Positions 38,384-46,571 of a DNA stretch of 64,000 bases are shown piece after piece (within the stretch, counting starts at the first letter, position 1; every line of letters begins with the position of its first letter). The position numbers and the translations under genes are program-made. Location: contig NZ_CP027792.1 of the NCBI RefSeq assembly GCF_003013695.1, forward strand, positions 2,624,501-2,688,500. Direction: 5' to 3'. Under the pieces are notes generated by a model that had not been told where the DNA came from, ran no database searches, and saw only the letters and a list, made by a program, of their open reading frames with translations. This stretch comes from Pulveribacter suum. GTDB lineage: Bacteria; Pseudomonadota; Gammaproteobacteria; Burkholderiales; Burkholderiaceae_C.

Positions 38384-40993
38384 ATGTCTGCCCACGGTTT
38401 CCGGTTCGCCGCTTTTCTCCTGACCTTGATGCTGTCCCTGCTGGCGCCGCGCGTCCACGCGGGCGCGTACGAGGCGGAACTGCCGGCCAATCTGGCCACT
38501 GCGCCGGACATGTGCGCCCTGCTACCCTGCGCCGAGGTGTTCCCCAAGGCGGGGCATTTCTCCGCGCGCAAGGGCCAGCCGCCCTATGTGGAGGCCTATG
38601 ACGCCCCCGGCGGCACGCTGCTGGGCTACGTCATGCTGTCCACCGACATCACCGACACGCCGGCGTACTCCGGCAAGCCGGTGGTCACCCTGATCGGGAT
38701 GGACAAGGAAGGGCATTTCGTCGGCATCAAGGTGCTCAAGCACTCCGAGCCCATCTTGCTGCTGGGCATCCCCGAGTCGGCGCTCATCAACTTCAACAAC
38801 CAGTACGTGGGCAAGTCGGTCGCCGACACCATCGAGGTCGGCCCCTCGCGCCCGGACGAGAACGTGATCGGCGTGGACGCCATCTCCGGCGCCACCGTCA
38901 CCGTCGTGGCGCAAAACCAGGTGGTGATGGCCTCGGGCGCTGCCGTGGCGCGCCAGACCGGCATCATCGCCCCCACGGTGCGCGAGCCGGCACGCTTTGC
39001 CGCCAGCGGCCAGTCCTACGACTGGGCCCAGCTGGTGCAGATGGGCGCCGTGCAGCGCCTGCTGGTCAAGCCCGAGCAGGTAGGCCTGCCGCGCGGGCCC
39101 GAGCCCTTCATCGAACTGTGGTTCGGCGACCTGAACCATCCCGACGTCGGCCAGAGCCTGCTGGGCAAGAACGGCTACGAGCGTCTGCACTCCGGCCTGA
39201 AGGAAGGCGAGAGCGCGCTGTTCGTCATCAAGACGGCCGGGGCCGAGTCCTTCAAGGGCTCGGGTTTCGTGCGCGGCGGCATCTTCGACCGGGTGCAGGT
39301 CAAGCAGGGGGCGGACTCGTTCACCTTCCGCGACCTGGACTCGCTCAACCTCTACGGGCTGGACGCAGCCGGCGCGCCGCGCTACACCGAATCGAGCATC
39401 TTCATCATCCGCTCGTCCTCGTTCTCGGCCGCCTACCCCTGGAAGTTCGCCTTCCTGGGCAACCGGGTGGACCGCGCCACCGGCCACCGCAGCTTCGCGG
39501 TGTTCGAGTCCAAGTACTGGCTGCCCGCCGCCCTGCTGGACGGCGGCCGCCCGAAGGTGGAGGAGCCCGCCGCGCCCTGGGAGCGCATCTGGAAGTCGCA
39601 GGCCCTGCCGATCGGCCTGTTCGCCCTGCTGCTGGTGGCCGTCACGGTGGTCTATGCCCTGCGCGAGCGCCTCACGCGCCTGTCCACGCACAAGAACAAG
39701 TGGCCGGTCAACGGCTTCAAGTACGCCTTCTGGGCCATCAGCATCTTCTGGATCGGCTTTGGATATATGGCCCAGCCGTCCATCACGCAGGTGTTGACCT
39801 GGTTCCACTCCCTCTTGTTCCAGTGGACGTGGTCGCTGTTCCTGTCCGATCCGTTCATCTTCCTGTTCTGGATCTTCATCATCGTCACGGTGTTCCTGTT
39901 CGGACGCGGGCTGTTCTGCGGCTGGATGTGCCCGTTCGGCTCGCTTCAGGAGGGCATCTACAAGATCTCCCGCGCCATCGGCCTGGGGCGCTTCCAGACC
40001 AAGCTGCCGCAGAAGTGGCACGACCGGCTGAAATGGGTGAAGTACGCGGTGTTCTTCGTCCTGCTCACGGTGTCGATGTTCTCCATGGGCCTGGCCGAGA
40101 AGCTGGCCGAGGTCGAGCCGTTCAAGACCACCTTCCTGGTCGGCGTGATGAACCGCGCCTGGCCCTACGGCCTGTTCGTGGCCGCCATCCTGGGCGTGTC
40201 CATCTTCATCGAGCGGCCGTACTGCAAGTACATCTGCCCGCTGGGCGCCTCGCTGGCCATGCCCAGCACGTTCCGCTGGTTTGGCCTCAAGCGCAAGCAG
40301 GACTGCAACAGCTGCAAGGCCTGCGCCGTGGGCTGCGGCGCCCAGGCCATCGACACGGATGGCCGCATCGACCACCGCGAGTGCCTGCACTGCCTGGACT
40401 GCATGATCCTGTACACCGACACCAAAGGCTGCCCGCCCCTGGCCAAGGAGCGCAAGCGCCGCGAAAAGGACGGCCTGGAGATCACGCCCATCGGCAAGAA
40501 CGGCTACTTCATCCCCATCCACCCGGCCAAGGTCGAGGACCAGATCCTGCCCAAGGCCAAGGGCGGCGTGGACCCGCGCATGCCCACCGACCCCACCTTG
40601 CCGGCGCACAAGCGCGGCGTGGGCTTCGTGCGCTGGCTGGCACTGGAGCTGCGCGACCACCTGTGGCCCTGGAGCGCGGAGGGCTGGCGCAGCCAGCGCG
40701 CGCTGCAGATCGCCGGGCTGTCGCTGGCCGTGGCGGCCACCGTCGCCTGGGTCATGACGGCCATGGGGCACCTGTCCTCGGGCGCCATCATCGGCTGGTG
40801 GTTCGGCTGGAGCGTCTATGAGGTGCTGATCCGCCTGTCGGGCCGCCGCTACGTCAAGGACGGCCCGTGGTGGCGCGACAATTACCGCGTCTCCGGCATC
40901 TTCGACATGATCAGCTACGTGGGCTTCAAGAACCTGATGATTGGCGCGGCGCTGTTCCTGGTGCTGCAGGCGCTGGGCCTGTTCATTCCATGA
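38384..40993 (+). CDS. nosR: NosR, flavin/iron-sulfur membrane protein of N2O reduction
   Basis: Needed for nosZ expression and electron supply to NosZ. The 869-residue protein has a signal peptide (about 1-26), a periplasmic FMN-binding domain with flavinylation motif DAISGAT (165-171) and further periplasmic sequence to about 405. Several membrane helices follow, with cytoplasmic CGWMCP and CKYICP motifs, and then two ferredoxin-like clusters (CNSCKACAVGC and CLHCLDC with later CPP). It is longer than the about 720 residues usual for pseudomonad NosR. It follows nosZ after a 227-base gap and overlaps nosD by 4 bases. Confidence 0.96.
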   Translation: MSAHGFRFAAFLLTLMLSLLAPRVHAGAYEAELPANLATAPDMCALLPCAEVFPKAGHFSARKGQPPYVEAYDAPGGTLLGYVMLSTDITDTPAYSGKPVVTLIGMDKEGHFVGIKVLKHSEPILLLGIPESALINFNNQYVGKSVADTIEVGPSRPDENVIGVDAISGATVTVVAQNQVVMASGAAVARQTGIIAPTVREPARFAASGQSYDWAQLVQMGAVQRLLVKPEQVGLPRGPEPFIELWFGDLNHPDVGQSLLGKNGYERLHSGLKEGESALFVIKTAGAESFKGSGFVRGGIFDRVQVKQGADSFTFRDLDSLNLYGLDAAGAPRYTESSIFIIRSSSFSAAYPWKFAFLGNRVDRATGHRSFAVFESKYWLPAALLDGGRPKVEEPAAPWERIWKSQALPIGLFALLLVAVTVVYALRERLTRLSTHKNKWPVNGFKYAFWAISIFWIGFGYMAQPSITQVLTWFHSLLFQWTWSLFLSDPFIFLFWIFIIVTVFLFGRGLFCGWMCPFGSLQEGIYKISRAIGLGRFQTKLPQKWHDRLKWVKYAVFFVLLTVSMFSMGLAEKLAEVEPFKTTFLVGVMNRAWPYGLFVAAILGVSIFIERPYCKYICPLGASLAMPSTFRWFGLKRKQDCNSCKACAVGCGAQAIDTDGRIDHRECLHCLDCMILYTDTKGCPPLAKERKRREKDGLEITPIGKNGYFIPIHPAKVEDQILPKAKGGVDPRMPTDPTLPAHKRGVGFVRWLALELRDHLWPWSAEGWRSQRALQIAGLSLAVAATVAWVMTAMGHLSSGAIIGWWFGWSVYEVLIRLSGRRYVKDGPWWRDNYRVSGIFDMISYVGFKNLMIGAALFLVLQALGLFIP

Positions 40994-42261
40994 AGGGCGC
41001 GATCACGCATTTAGGCGTGGCCCTGGCACTGTGGATCGCCGGGGCCGTGCAAGCCGCCACCGTCGCGGTGTCCCCGGGGGGTGACCTGGCCGCCGCCGTG
41101 CAGGCCGCCCAGCCTGGCGACACGGTGGAGGTGGCGCGCGGCCACTACCGCGCCAACCTGCTGATCGACAAGCCGCTCACCCTGCGCGGCGTGGGCCGCC
41201 CCACCATCAGCGGCGGCAACCAGGGCGACACCATCCGCGTGACGGCGCCGGACGTGGTCATCGAAGGCCTGATCGTGCGCGACTCGGGTGACAGCCTGAA
41301 AGACCAGAACGCCGGCATCTACCTCTACCCCGGCGCGCACCGGGCGGTGGTGCGCCGCTGCGACCTGGCCTACAACCTGTTCGGGCTGTGGATCGAGAAA
41401 GCCGACGACGTGCTCATCGAGCACAACAACATCACCGGCAAGCGCGAATACGCCTCGCCCCAGCGCGGCAACGGCGTGCAGCTGTACAACACCAAGCGCG
41501 CCAAGATTTTGAACAACGAGATCAGCTTCGTGCGCGACGCGTTGTACGTGGACGTCTCGCACAACGCGCTGTTCAAGGGCAACAAGCTGCACCACAGCCG
41601 CTACGGCACGCACTACATGAACTCCTACTACAACCTGTGGGAGGACAACGACACGTACTACAACCGCGGCGGCCTGGCCCTGATGGAGGTGCGCCACCAG
41701 GAGGTTCGCAACAACCGCGCCTGGGGCAATTCCGACCACGGGATCATGCTGCGCACGCTGCAGGACTCGGTGATCGAGAACAACGTCGTGGCCGGCAACA
41801 GCCGGGGCTTTTTCATCTACGACGTGGAATACATCAAGCTCAATGGCAACCTGATCGTGGACAACACCGTGGGCGTGCATCTGTCGGCGGGCTCCAAGAA
41901 CAACGAGGTCGAAGGCAACGACGTCATCGGCAACCGTGAGCAGGTGCGCTACGTGGGCGCACGCGACGAGACCTGGGGCGCCAGGAGCGGCAACCACTGG
42001 AGCAACTATCTTGGCTGGGACCGCGATGGCGACGGTCTGGGCGATGTGCCCTACGAGGCCAACGACATGGTGGACCGCCTGACCTGGCGCCACCCCAGTG
42101 TGAAGCTGCTGCTGGCCAGCCCTGCGGTGCAGGCGCTGCGTCTGGTGGGCCGGCAATTTCCCATTTTGCGGGCCCCCTCGGTGGTGGACCCTCACCCGCG
42201 CATGCGGCCCGCCCACAACGACTGGAGCCAATGGCGTGGCAAGCACTTTCCCGGCCAATGA
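40990..42261 (+). CDS. nosD: NosD, periplasmic copper-site assembly protein
   Basis: Works with the NosFY transporter to deliver copper or sulfur for the NosZ CuZ centre. The 423-residue exported protein has a signal peptide (about 1-22) and a right-handed parallel beta-helix of CASH repeats, seen as repeated N/D-rich turns such as VLIEHNNITG, AKILNNEIS and SVIENNVVAGNS. Its ATG overlaps the nosR stop by 4 bases and its end overlaps nosF by 26 bases. Start choice is supported by the overlap and by the signal peptide. Confidence 0.95.
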   Translation: MKGAITHLGVALALWIAGAVQAATVAVSPGGDLAAAVQAAQPGDTVEVARGHYRANLLIDKPLTLRGVGRPTISGGNQGDTIRVTAPDVVIEGLIVRDSGDSLKDQNAGIYLYPGAHRAVVRRCDLAYNLFGLWIEKADDVLIEHNNITGKREYASPQRGNGVQLYNTKRAKILNNEISFVRDALYVDVSHNALFKGNKLHHSRYGTHYMNSYYNLWEDNDTYYNRGGLALMEVRHQEVRNNRAWGNSDHGIMLRTLQDSVIENNVVAGNSRGFFIYDVEYIKLNGNLIVDNTVGVHLSAGSKNNEVEGNDVIGNREQVRYVGARDETWGARSGNHWSNYLGWDRDGDGLGDVPYEANDMVDRLTWRHPSVKLLLASPAVQALRLVGRQFPILRAPSVVDPHPRMRPAHNDWSQWRGKHFPGQ

Positions 42262-43168
42262 ACCCCTGGCCATCCACCTGCGCGGCGTCAGCAAGCACTG
42301 GGGCGCGCTGCACGCCGTGGACGGCGTGGATCTCGACGTCCCCGCGGGTGAGATCTTCGGCCTGATCGGCCACAACGGCGCGGGCAAGAGCACCCTGTTC
42401 AAGATGATGCTGGGCCTGCTGGCGCCCACGGCCGGCGACATCCGCGTGGCCGGCGCCTCCATCACCGGGCGGGGCGCGCGCGCCGCGCGCCGCCAGCTGG
42501 GCTATCTGCCCGAGAACGTGGTGCTGTACGACAACCTGGATGGGCTGGAGACGCTGCGCTTCTTCGCCCGCCTGAAGGGCGCGCCGCTGGTCCAGTGCCC
42601 GCAGATGCTGGAACGCGTGGGCCTGGCCCACGCCGGCAAGCGCCCGGTGCGCGAATACTCCAAGGGCATGCGCCAGCGCCTGGGCTTCGCGCAGGCGCTG
42701 CTGGGCAGCCCGCGCGTGCTGTTCCTGGACGAGCCGACCAACGGCCTGGACCCGCAGGCCATCCGCGACTTCTACGCCACGCTGCGCGAGCTGCAGTCGG
42801 GCGGCGTCACCGTCATCATCACCTCGCACATCCTGGCCGAGCTGCAGGAGCGCGTGGACCGCCTGGCCATCCTGGCTGCCGGCCGCCTGCAGGCCGTGGG
42901 CAGCGTGCAGGAGCTGCGCGAGCGCACGCAGATGCCGCTGACCGTGGAGCTGGAAATCGCCGAAGGCGACCGCGCCGGCGCGGTCGCCGCGCTGGCGCAG
43001 GCCACGGGCGTGCAGTCCGAGCCCACCGACACCGGCCTGCGCCTGCAGTGCGCGCGCGAACACAAGATGGCGGTGCTGGCCGCTGTGAGCGCCCTGGGCG
43101 CACGCGTGCACGACATGAAACTCATCGAACCTTCGCTGGAAGACGTGTTCTTCGGCTTCTCTGCGTAA
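42236..43168 (+). CDS. nosF: NosF, ABC transporter ATP-binding protein
   Basis: Cytoplasmic ATPase that powers the NosY permease in CuZ maturation. The 310-residue protein has Walker A GHNGAGKST (about 44-52), signature YSKGMRQRLG, Walker B VLFLDEPTNGLDP and the switch histidine in ITSHIL, followed by a C-terminal ACT-like extension (about 225-310). It starts at a GTG inside the nosD 3' end; no in-frame ATG is nearby. The gap to nosY is 8 bases. Confidence 0.95.
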   Translation: MASTFPANEPLAIHLRGVSKHWGALHAVDGVDLDVPAGEIFGLIGHNGAGKSTLFKMMLGLLAPTAGDIRVAGASITGRGARAARRQLGYLPENVVLYDNLDGLETLRFFARLKGAPLVQCPQMLERVGLAHAGKRPVREYSKGMRQRLGFAQALLGSPRVLFLDEPTNGLDPQAIRDFYATLRELQSGGVTVIITSHILAELQERVDRLAILAAGRLQAVGSVQELRERTQMPLTVELEIAEGDRAGAVAALAQATGVQSEPTDTGLRLQCAREHKMAVLAAVSALGARVHDMKLIEPSLEDVFFGFSA

Positions 43169-43176
43169 CACAAGCC

Positions 43177-43992
43177 ATGGAACTGTCCCAGATCTTCACC
43201 ATCGCCGCCAAGGAGTTTCGCGACCGCATGCGCAACCGCTGGGTGCTCGCCGTCGCCCTGGTGTTCACTGCGTTCTCGCTGGTCATCGCCTACTTCGGCG
43301 GCGCGCAGCAGGGCCAGGTGGGCTTTCGCTCCATCGAGTTCACCATCGCCAGCCTGGTCAGCCTGGTCATCTATCTGATCCCGCTGATTGCCCTGCTGCT
43401 GGGCTTTGACGCCATCGTCGGCGAGCGCGAGCGCGGCTCGCTGGATCTGCTGCTGTCGCTGCCCATCACCCGGCTGGAGCTGCTGCTGGGCAAATACCTG
43501 GGCCTGGCGCTGGCGCTCACGCTGTCCACGCTGGCCGGCTTCGGCTCGGTCGCCGTGCTGCTGTGGCGGCACATGAGCGCCAATGCGCTGTACCACTACG
43601 CGGGTTTCATCGTCTCCTCAGTGCTGCTGGGGCTGGCGTTTTTGAGCATTGCCGTGCTGCTGTCGGTGCTGGCGCGCGAGCGCACGCGCGCTTCCGGCCT
43701 GGCCATCGCCACCTGGTTTTTCTTCGTGCTGGTGTTCGACCTGCTGGTGCTGGGCCTGCTGGTCACCACCGGCGGGCAGTTCGCCGGCGACGCCTTTGCC
43801 TGGCTGCTGCTGCTCAACCCCGCGGACGTGTTTCGCATCCTGAACGTGTTCTCGCTGGAGGACGTGCGCACCCTGTATGGCCTGGCCAGCGTGGTGCCGG
43901 CGTCGCTGGGCAACCCGCTCACCATGGGCGGCGTGATGCTCGCCTGGATCGCGCTCCCGCTTGCCCTGGCCCACTGGAGATTCAAGCCATGA
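43177..43992 (+). CDS. nosY: NosY, ABC-2 type permease
   Basis: Membrane partner of NosF. The 271-residue protein has six membrane helices and opens with the NosY-like IFTIAAKEFRDRMRNRWVL. Its first cytoplasmic region after helix 2 contains GERERGSLDLLLSLPITR, a pattern typical of ABC-2 permeases in NosY/NatB systems. The ATG at 43177 follows nosF by 8 bases, and the stop overlaps nosL by 4 bases, so expression is coupled. Confidence 0.94.
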   Translation: MELSQIFTIAAKEFRDRMRNRWVLAVALVFTAFSLVIAYFGGAQQGQVGFRSIEFTIASLVSLVIYLIPLIALLLGFDAIVGERERGSLDLLLSLPITRLELLLGKYLGLALALTLSTLAGFGSVAVLLWRHMSANALYHYAGFIVSSVLLGLAFLSIAVLLSVLARERTRASGLAIATWFFFVLVFDLLVLGLLVTTGGQFAGDAFAWLLLLNPADVFRILNVFSLEDVRTLYGLASVVPASLGNPLTMGGVMLAWIALPLALAHWRFKP

Positions 43993-44537
43993 ACTGCCTT
44001 TGCATGACCCGCCGCCGCGCCCTGGGCCTCGCAGCCCTCGCCGCTCTGTCCGCCACCGGGCTGCTCGCCGCCTGCGGCGACAAGGACCAGCAGCAGGCCC
44101 AGCTGGCGCCCGTCGAGATCGACCGCGGCACCTCCTGCGAGCTCGACGGCATGCTGCTGGCCGACTACCCCGGCCCCAAGGCACAGGTCGTCTTTGCCGG
44201 CCAGGACAAGCCGTCCTTCTTCTGCGACACGGTGGAGTTCTTCAACACCATGCTGGCCGGCGAGCAGGTGCGCGCCGTGCGCGCCGCCTGGGTGCAGGAC
44301 ATGGGCCAGGCGAAGTGGGAGGAACCCCAGGGCCACTGGATCGACGCCAAGGGCGCCTTCTACGTGCTGGGCAGCAAGCGCCACGGCTCCATGGGCCCGA
44401 CGATCGCCAGCTTTGCCCAGGAGGCCGACGCCACCAAGTTCGCCGGCGAGTACGGCGGCAAGGTCCTGCGCTACGCCGACGTGAAGCCGGACATGGTGGA
44501 CCTGAGCGGCGGCGCGCTGCACGACACGCGCATGTGA
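43989..44537 (+). CDS. nosL: NosL, copper-binding lipoprotein
   Basis: Outer periplasmic copper(I) carrier for NosZ maturation. The 182-residue precursor has a signal with RRRALGL and lipobox LLAAC (Cys 29). The mature protein shows the Cu(I) motif region as SCELDGM (one Cys plus Met) rather than the CxxCGM form, and keeps later NosL blocks such as FFNTMLAGE and AFYVLGSKRHGSMGP. The ATG overlaps the nosY stop by 4 bases. The next gene is a second NosL-like protein that has the CPVCGM form. Confidence 0.92.
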   Translation: MNCLCMTRRRALGLAALAALSATGLLAACGDKDQQQAQLAPVEIDRGTSCELDGMLLADYPGPKAQVVFAGQDKPSFFCDTVEFFNTMLAGEQVRAVRAAWVQDMGQAKWEEPQGHWIDAKGAFYVLGSKRHGSMGPTIASFAQEADATKFAGEYGGKVLRYADVKPDMVDLSGGALHDTRM

Positions 44538-44553
44538 GCCCCGCAGAACGCGC

Positions 44554-45201
44554 ATGCCCGCCCACGACGCACCCACTGCCCTCGCCAGCCGCCGCACCTG
44601 GCTGACGGCAGCGTTCGTGGGCACGGCGGGTGCCGTAGGCGCACTGGGCTGGCGCCAGTGGCAGGCGCTGGCGCCCGCCACCAGCGCGGCCATCCTGCCG
44701 GGCGACGATGTCTGCCTGGTCGCCCCAGCTACCCCGTACGACGTGGCCAGCGGGCTGCCCCTGGCGGCGGCCCGGCCGGTGCCGGCAAGCGCGCGTTGCC
44801 CCGTCTGCGGCATGTTCCCCGGCCGGGCGCTCGATTGGGCGGCCCAGCTCATCTTCGAGAGCGGCGACGCGCACTTCTTCGACTCGCCCCTGTCGCTGTT
44901 CATGTACTTGCAGCACCCCGAGCGCTACAGCCCTGGCCGCGCGCCGCAGGCCGTTGCCGCGCAGTACGTCACCGACGCCAGCGCCGGCCCCGGCGCCTGG
45001 CTGGATGCGCGCAGCGCCTGGTATGTGCACGGCTCCAGCGCCCGTGGCCCCATGCGGGCCGGCAACCTGCCGGCCCTTGCCACGCGCGCCGCGGCCCAGG
45101 CCTTTGCCCAGCGGCGCGGCGGCCGCGTGCTGGCCTATGGCGAGGTGGACCGGCCCGTCATCGCCTCGCTGGCCGGCAGCGGCGGCCACGGGGCGCACTG
45201 A
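44554..45201 (+). CDS. Second NosL-family protein with CPVCGM motif
   Basis: A 215-residue protein, 16 bases after nosL. The N-terminus has a twin-arginine-like signal (SRRTWLTAAFVGTAGAVGA, about 13-31) and no lipobox. Residues near 82-88 carry CPVCGMF, a copper-binding signature of NosL-like proteins, and the block AWYVHGSSARGPMRAG parallels FYVLGSKRHGSMG of NosL. It is probably a soluble periplasmic copper chaperone or thiol protein for NosZ assembly. The annotation as NosL-like is firm; the division of labour with NosL is not. Confidence 0.8.
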   Translation: MPAHDAPTALASRRTWLTAAFVGTAGAVGALGWRQWQALAPATSAAILPGDDVCLVAPATPYDVASGLPLAAARPVPASARCPVCGMFPGRALDWAAQLIFESGDAHFFDSPLSLFMYLQHPERYSPGRAPQAVAAQYVTDASAGPGAWLDARSAWYVHGSSARGPMRAGNLPALATRAAAQAFAQRRGGRVLAYGEVDRPVIASLAGSGGHGAH

Positions 45202-45217
45202 AGGCGCCTGCCGTCCT

Positions 45218-45272
45218 GCTATTGAAAAAATAGCTGCCAGCGCTTGACTGGCGGGCGCTGCAGCCCTTTTTC
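45218..45272. repeat. Family A repeat; terminator after the nos operon
   Basis: AGCTGCCAGCGCTTGACTGG and GCGCTGCAGCCCTTTTT form a hairpin (one bulge) with a T-tract. It lies between the converging nosL-like gene and argE. Confidence 0.75.
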
Positions 45273-45274
45273 AT

Positions 45275-46450
45275 TCAAATACCGTCGCCCTGCAGCGATT
45301 GCGCCAGGCGACGCAAGAAGTGCTCGCAAGCCTGCAGCTGCGCCAGCTCCACGTACTCGTCGGGTTTGTGCGCCTGTTCGATGGAGCCCGGCCCACAAAC
45401 CACCGTCGGGATGCCCGCCTGCTGGAACAGTCCGCCTTCGGTGCCGTACGCCACCTTGCGCGTGGCCGGGTCGGCCGCCAGAGCGCGCACCAGCTGGGTG
45501 ATGGCGGCGTCCTCCGCCGCCTCCAGCGCCGGCGCGGCGGCCACCGGTTCGATGTCGATGCGCGCGCCCTCGTGCTCACGGCGCATGCGCGGCAGCAGCT
45601 GCTCGCGCACGTAGCGGTCGATCTGCGCCTGGATGCGCTGCGGCGACATGCCGGGCAGGTTGCGAAATTCGTAGCTGAACTCGCACAGATCAGGGATCGT
45701 GTTGACGGCGATGCCGCCGCGGATCTCGTTGGTGGTGAGCGTGGTGAAGGGCACGTCGAAGCATTCGTCGTACGGCCCGTTCGCCGCACAGGCCTCGGCC
45801 AGGTCGCGGATGTGGCAGATCAGCCGCGCCGCGTGCTCGATGGCATTGCTGCCGCGCGGCGTGAGCGACGAATGCGCCGCCCGCCCGTGCACCCGGCAGC
45901 GGTACACGTTGATGCCCTTGTGCGCCACCACCACCTGCATGGAGGTGGGCTCGCCCACTACGCAGCCGTCAAAGCGCGCGCCGCGGCGCACCAGCGCGTC
46001 GATCATGACGGGCGCGCCCATGCAGCCCACTTCCTCGTCGTATGACAGTGCCAGGTGCAGCGGCTGGCGCCGCGGCAGTGCCAGAAGCTCCGGCACCAGG
46101 GCCAGCGCCACGGCGATGAAGCCCTTCATGTCGCAACTGCCACGCCCATATAGGCGGTCGCCGCGCTGCGTCAGGGTGAACGGGTCGCTGCTCCAGGGCT
46201 GGCCGTCCACCGGCACCACGTCGGTGTGGCCGGAGAGCACCACGCCGCCCTGCATGCCGCCATCCTGGGCCGGCAATGTGGCAAACAGGTTGGCCTTGGC
46301 GCCATCAGGCGAGTGAAAGAGTTCGGCCTGCACGCCCAGGCCATCCAGGGCGCCCTGCACGTGGTGGATGAGCGCCAGGTTGGAGTTACGGCTGGTGGTG
46401 TCGAACGCCACCAGGGCCTGCAGCCATTGGAGAGAGTTGTGCCAGGTCAT
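45275..46450 (-). CDS. argE: Acetylornithine deacetylase
   Basis: An M20 metallohydrolase that frees ornithine from N-acetylornithine in arginine synthesis. The 391-residue protein has the standard metal-site set: SGHTDVVP, GRGSCDMKG with bridging Asp, DEEVGCMG with catalytic Glu, the VVGEPT segment, and a dimerisation domain in the middle. ATG 46450 (MTWHNSL) was chosen; ATG 46477 would add 9 residues. It is read leftward toward the nos operon. Family A repeats lie on both sides. Confidence 0.93.
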   Translation of the reverse strand: MTWHNSLQWLQALVAFDTTSRNSNLALIHHVQGALDGLGVQAELFHSPDGAKANLFATLPAQDGGMQGGVVLSGHTDVVPVDGQPWSSDPFTLTQRGDRLYGRGSCDMKGFIAVALALVPELLALPRRQPLHLALSYDEEVGCMGAPVMIDALVRRGARFDGCVVGEPTSMQVVVAHKGINVYRCRVHGRAAHSSLTPRGSNAIEHAARLICHIRDLAEACAANGPYDECFDVPFTTLTTNEIRGGIAVNTIPDLCEFSYEFRNLPGMSPQRIQAQIDRYVREQLLPRMRREHEGARIDIEPVAAAPALEAAEDAAITQLVRALAADPATRKVAYGTEGGLFQQAGIPTVVCGPGSIEQAHKPDEYVELAQLQACEHFLRRLAQSLQGDGI

Positions 46451-46495
46451 GCGCGCATCATGCCTGGGTGCTGGCATCGGCGCCGGCCAGCCCGA

Positions 46496-46556
46496 CAGCT
46501 ATCAAAAAAAGAGCTGCCAGCGCTTGCTTAGCAAGGGCTGGCAGCCTTTTTGATGG
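46496..46556. repeat. Family A repeat; bidirectional terminator after rhlE
   Basis: GCTGCCAGCGCTTGC (46513-46527) pairs with GCAAGGGCTGGCAGC (46531-46545, one mismatch) with TTA loop. Seven A on the left and TTTTT on the right give T-tracts in both directions. It lies 15 bases beyond the leftward rhlE stop. Confidence 0.85.
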
Positions 46557-46571
46557 CAAATACCGGGCGGC

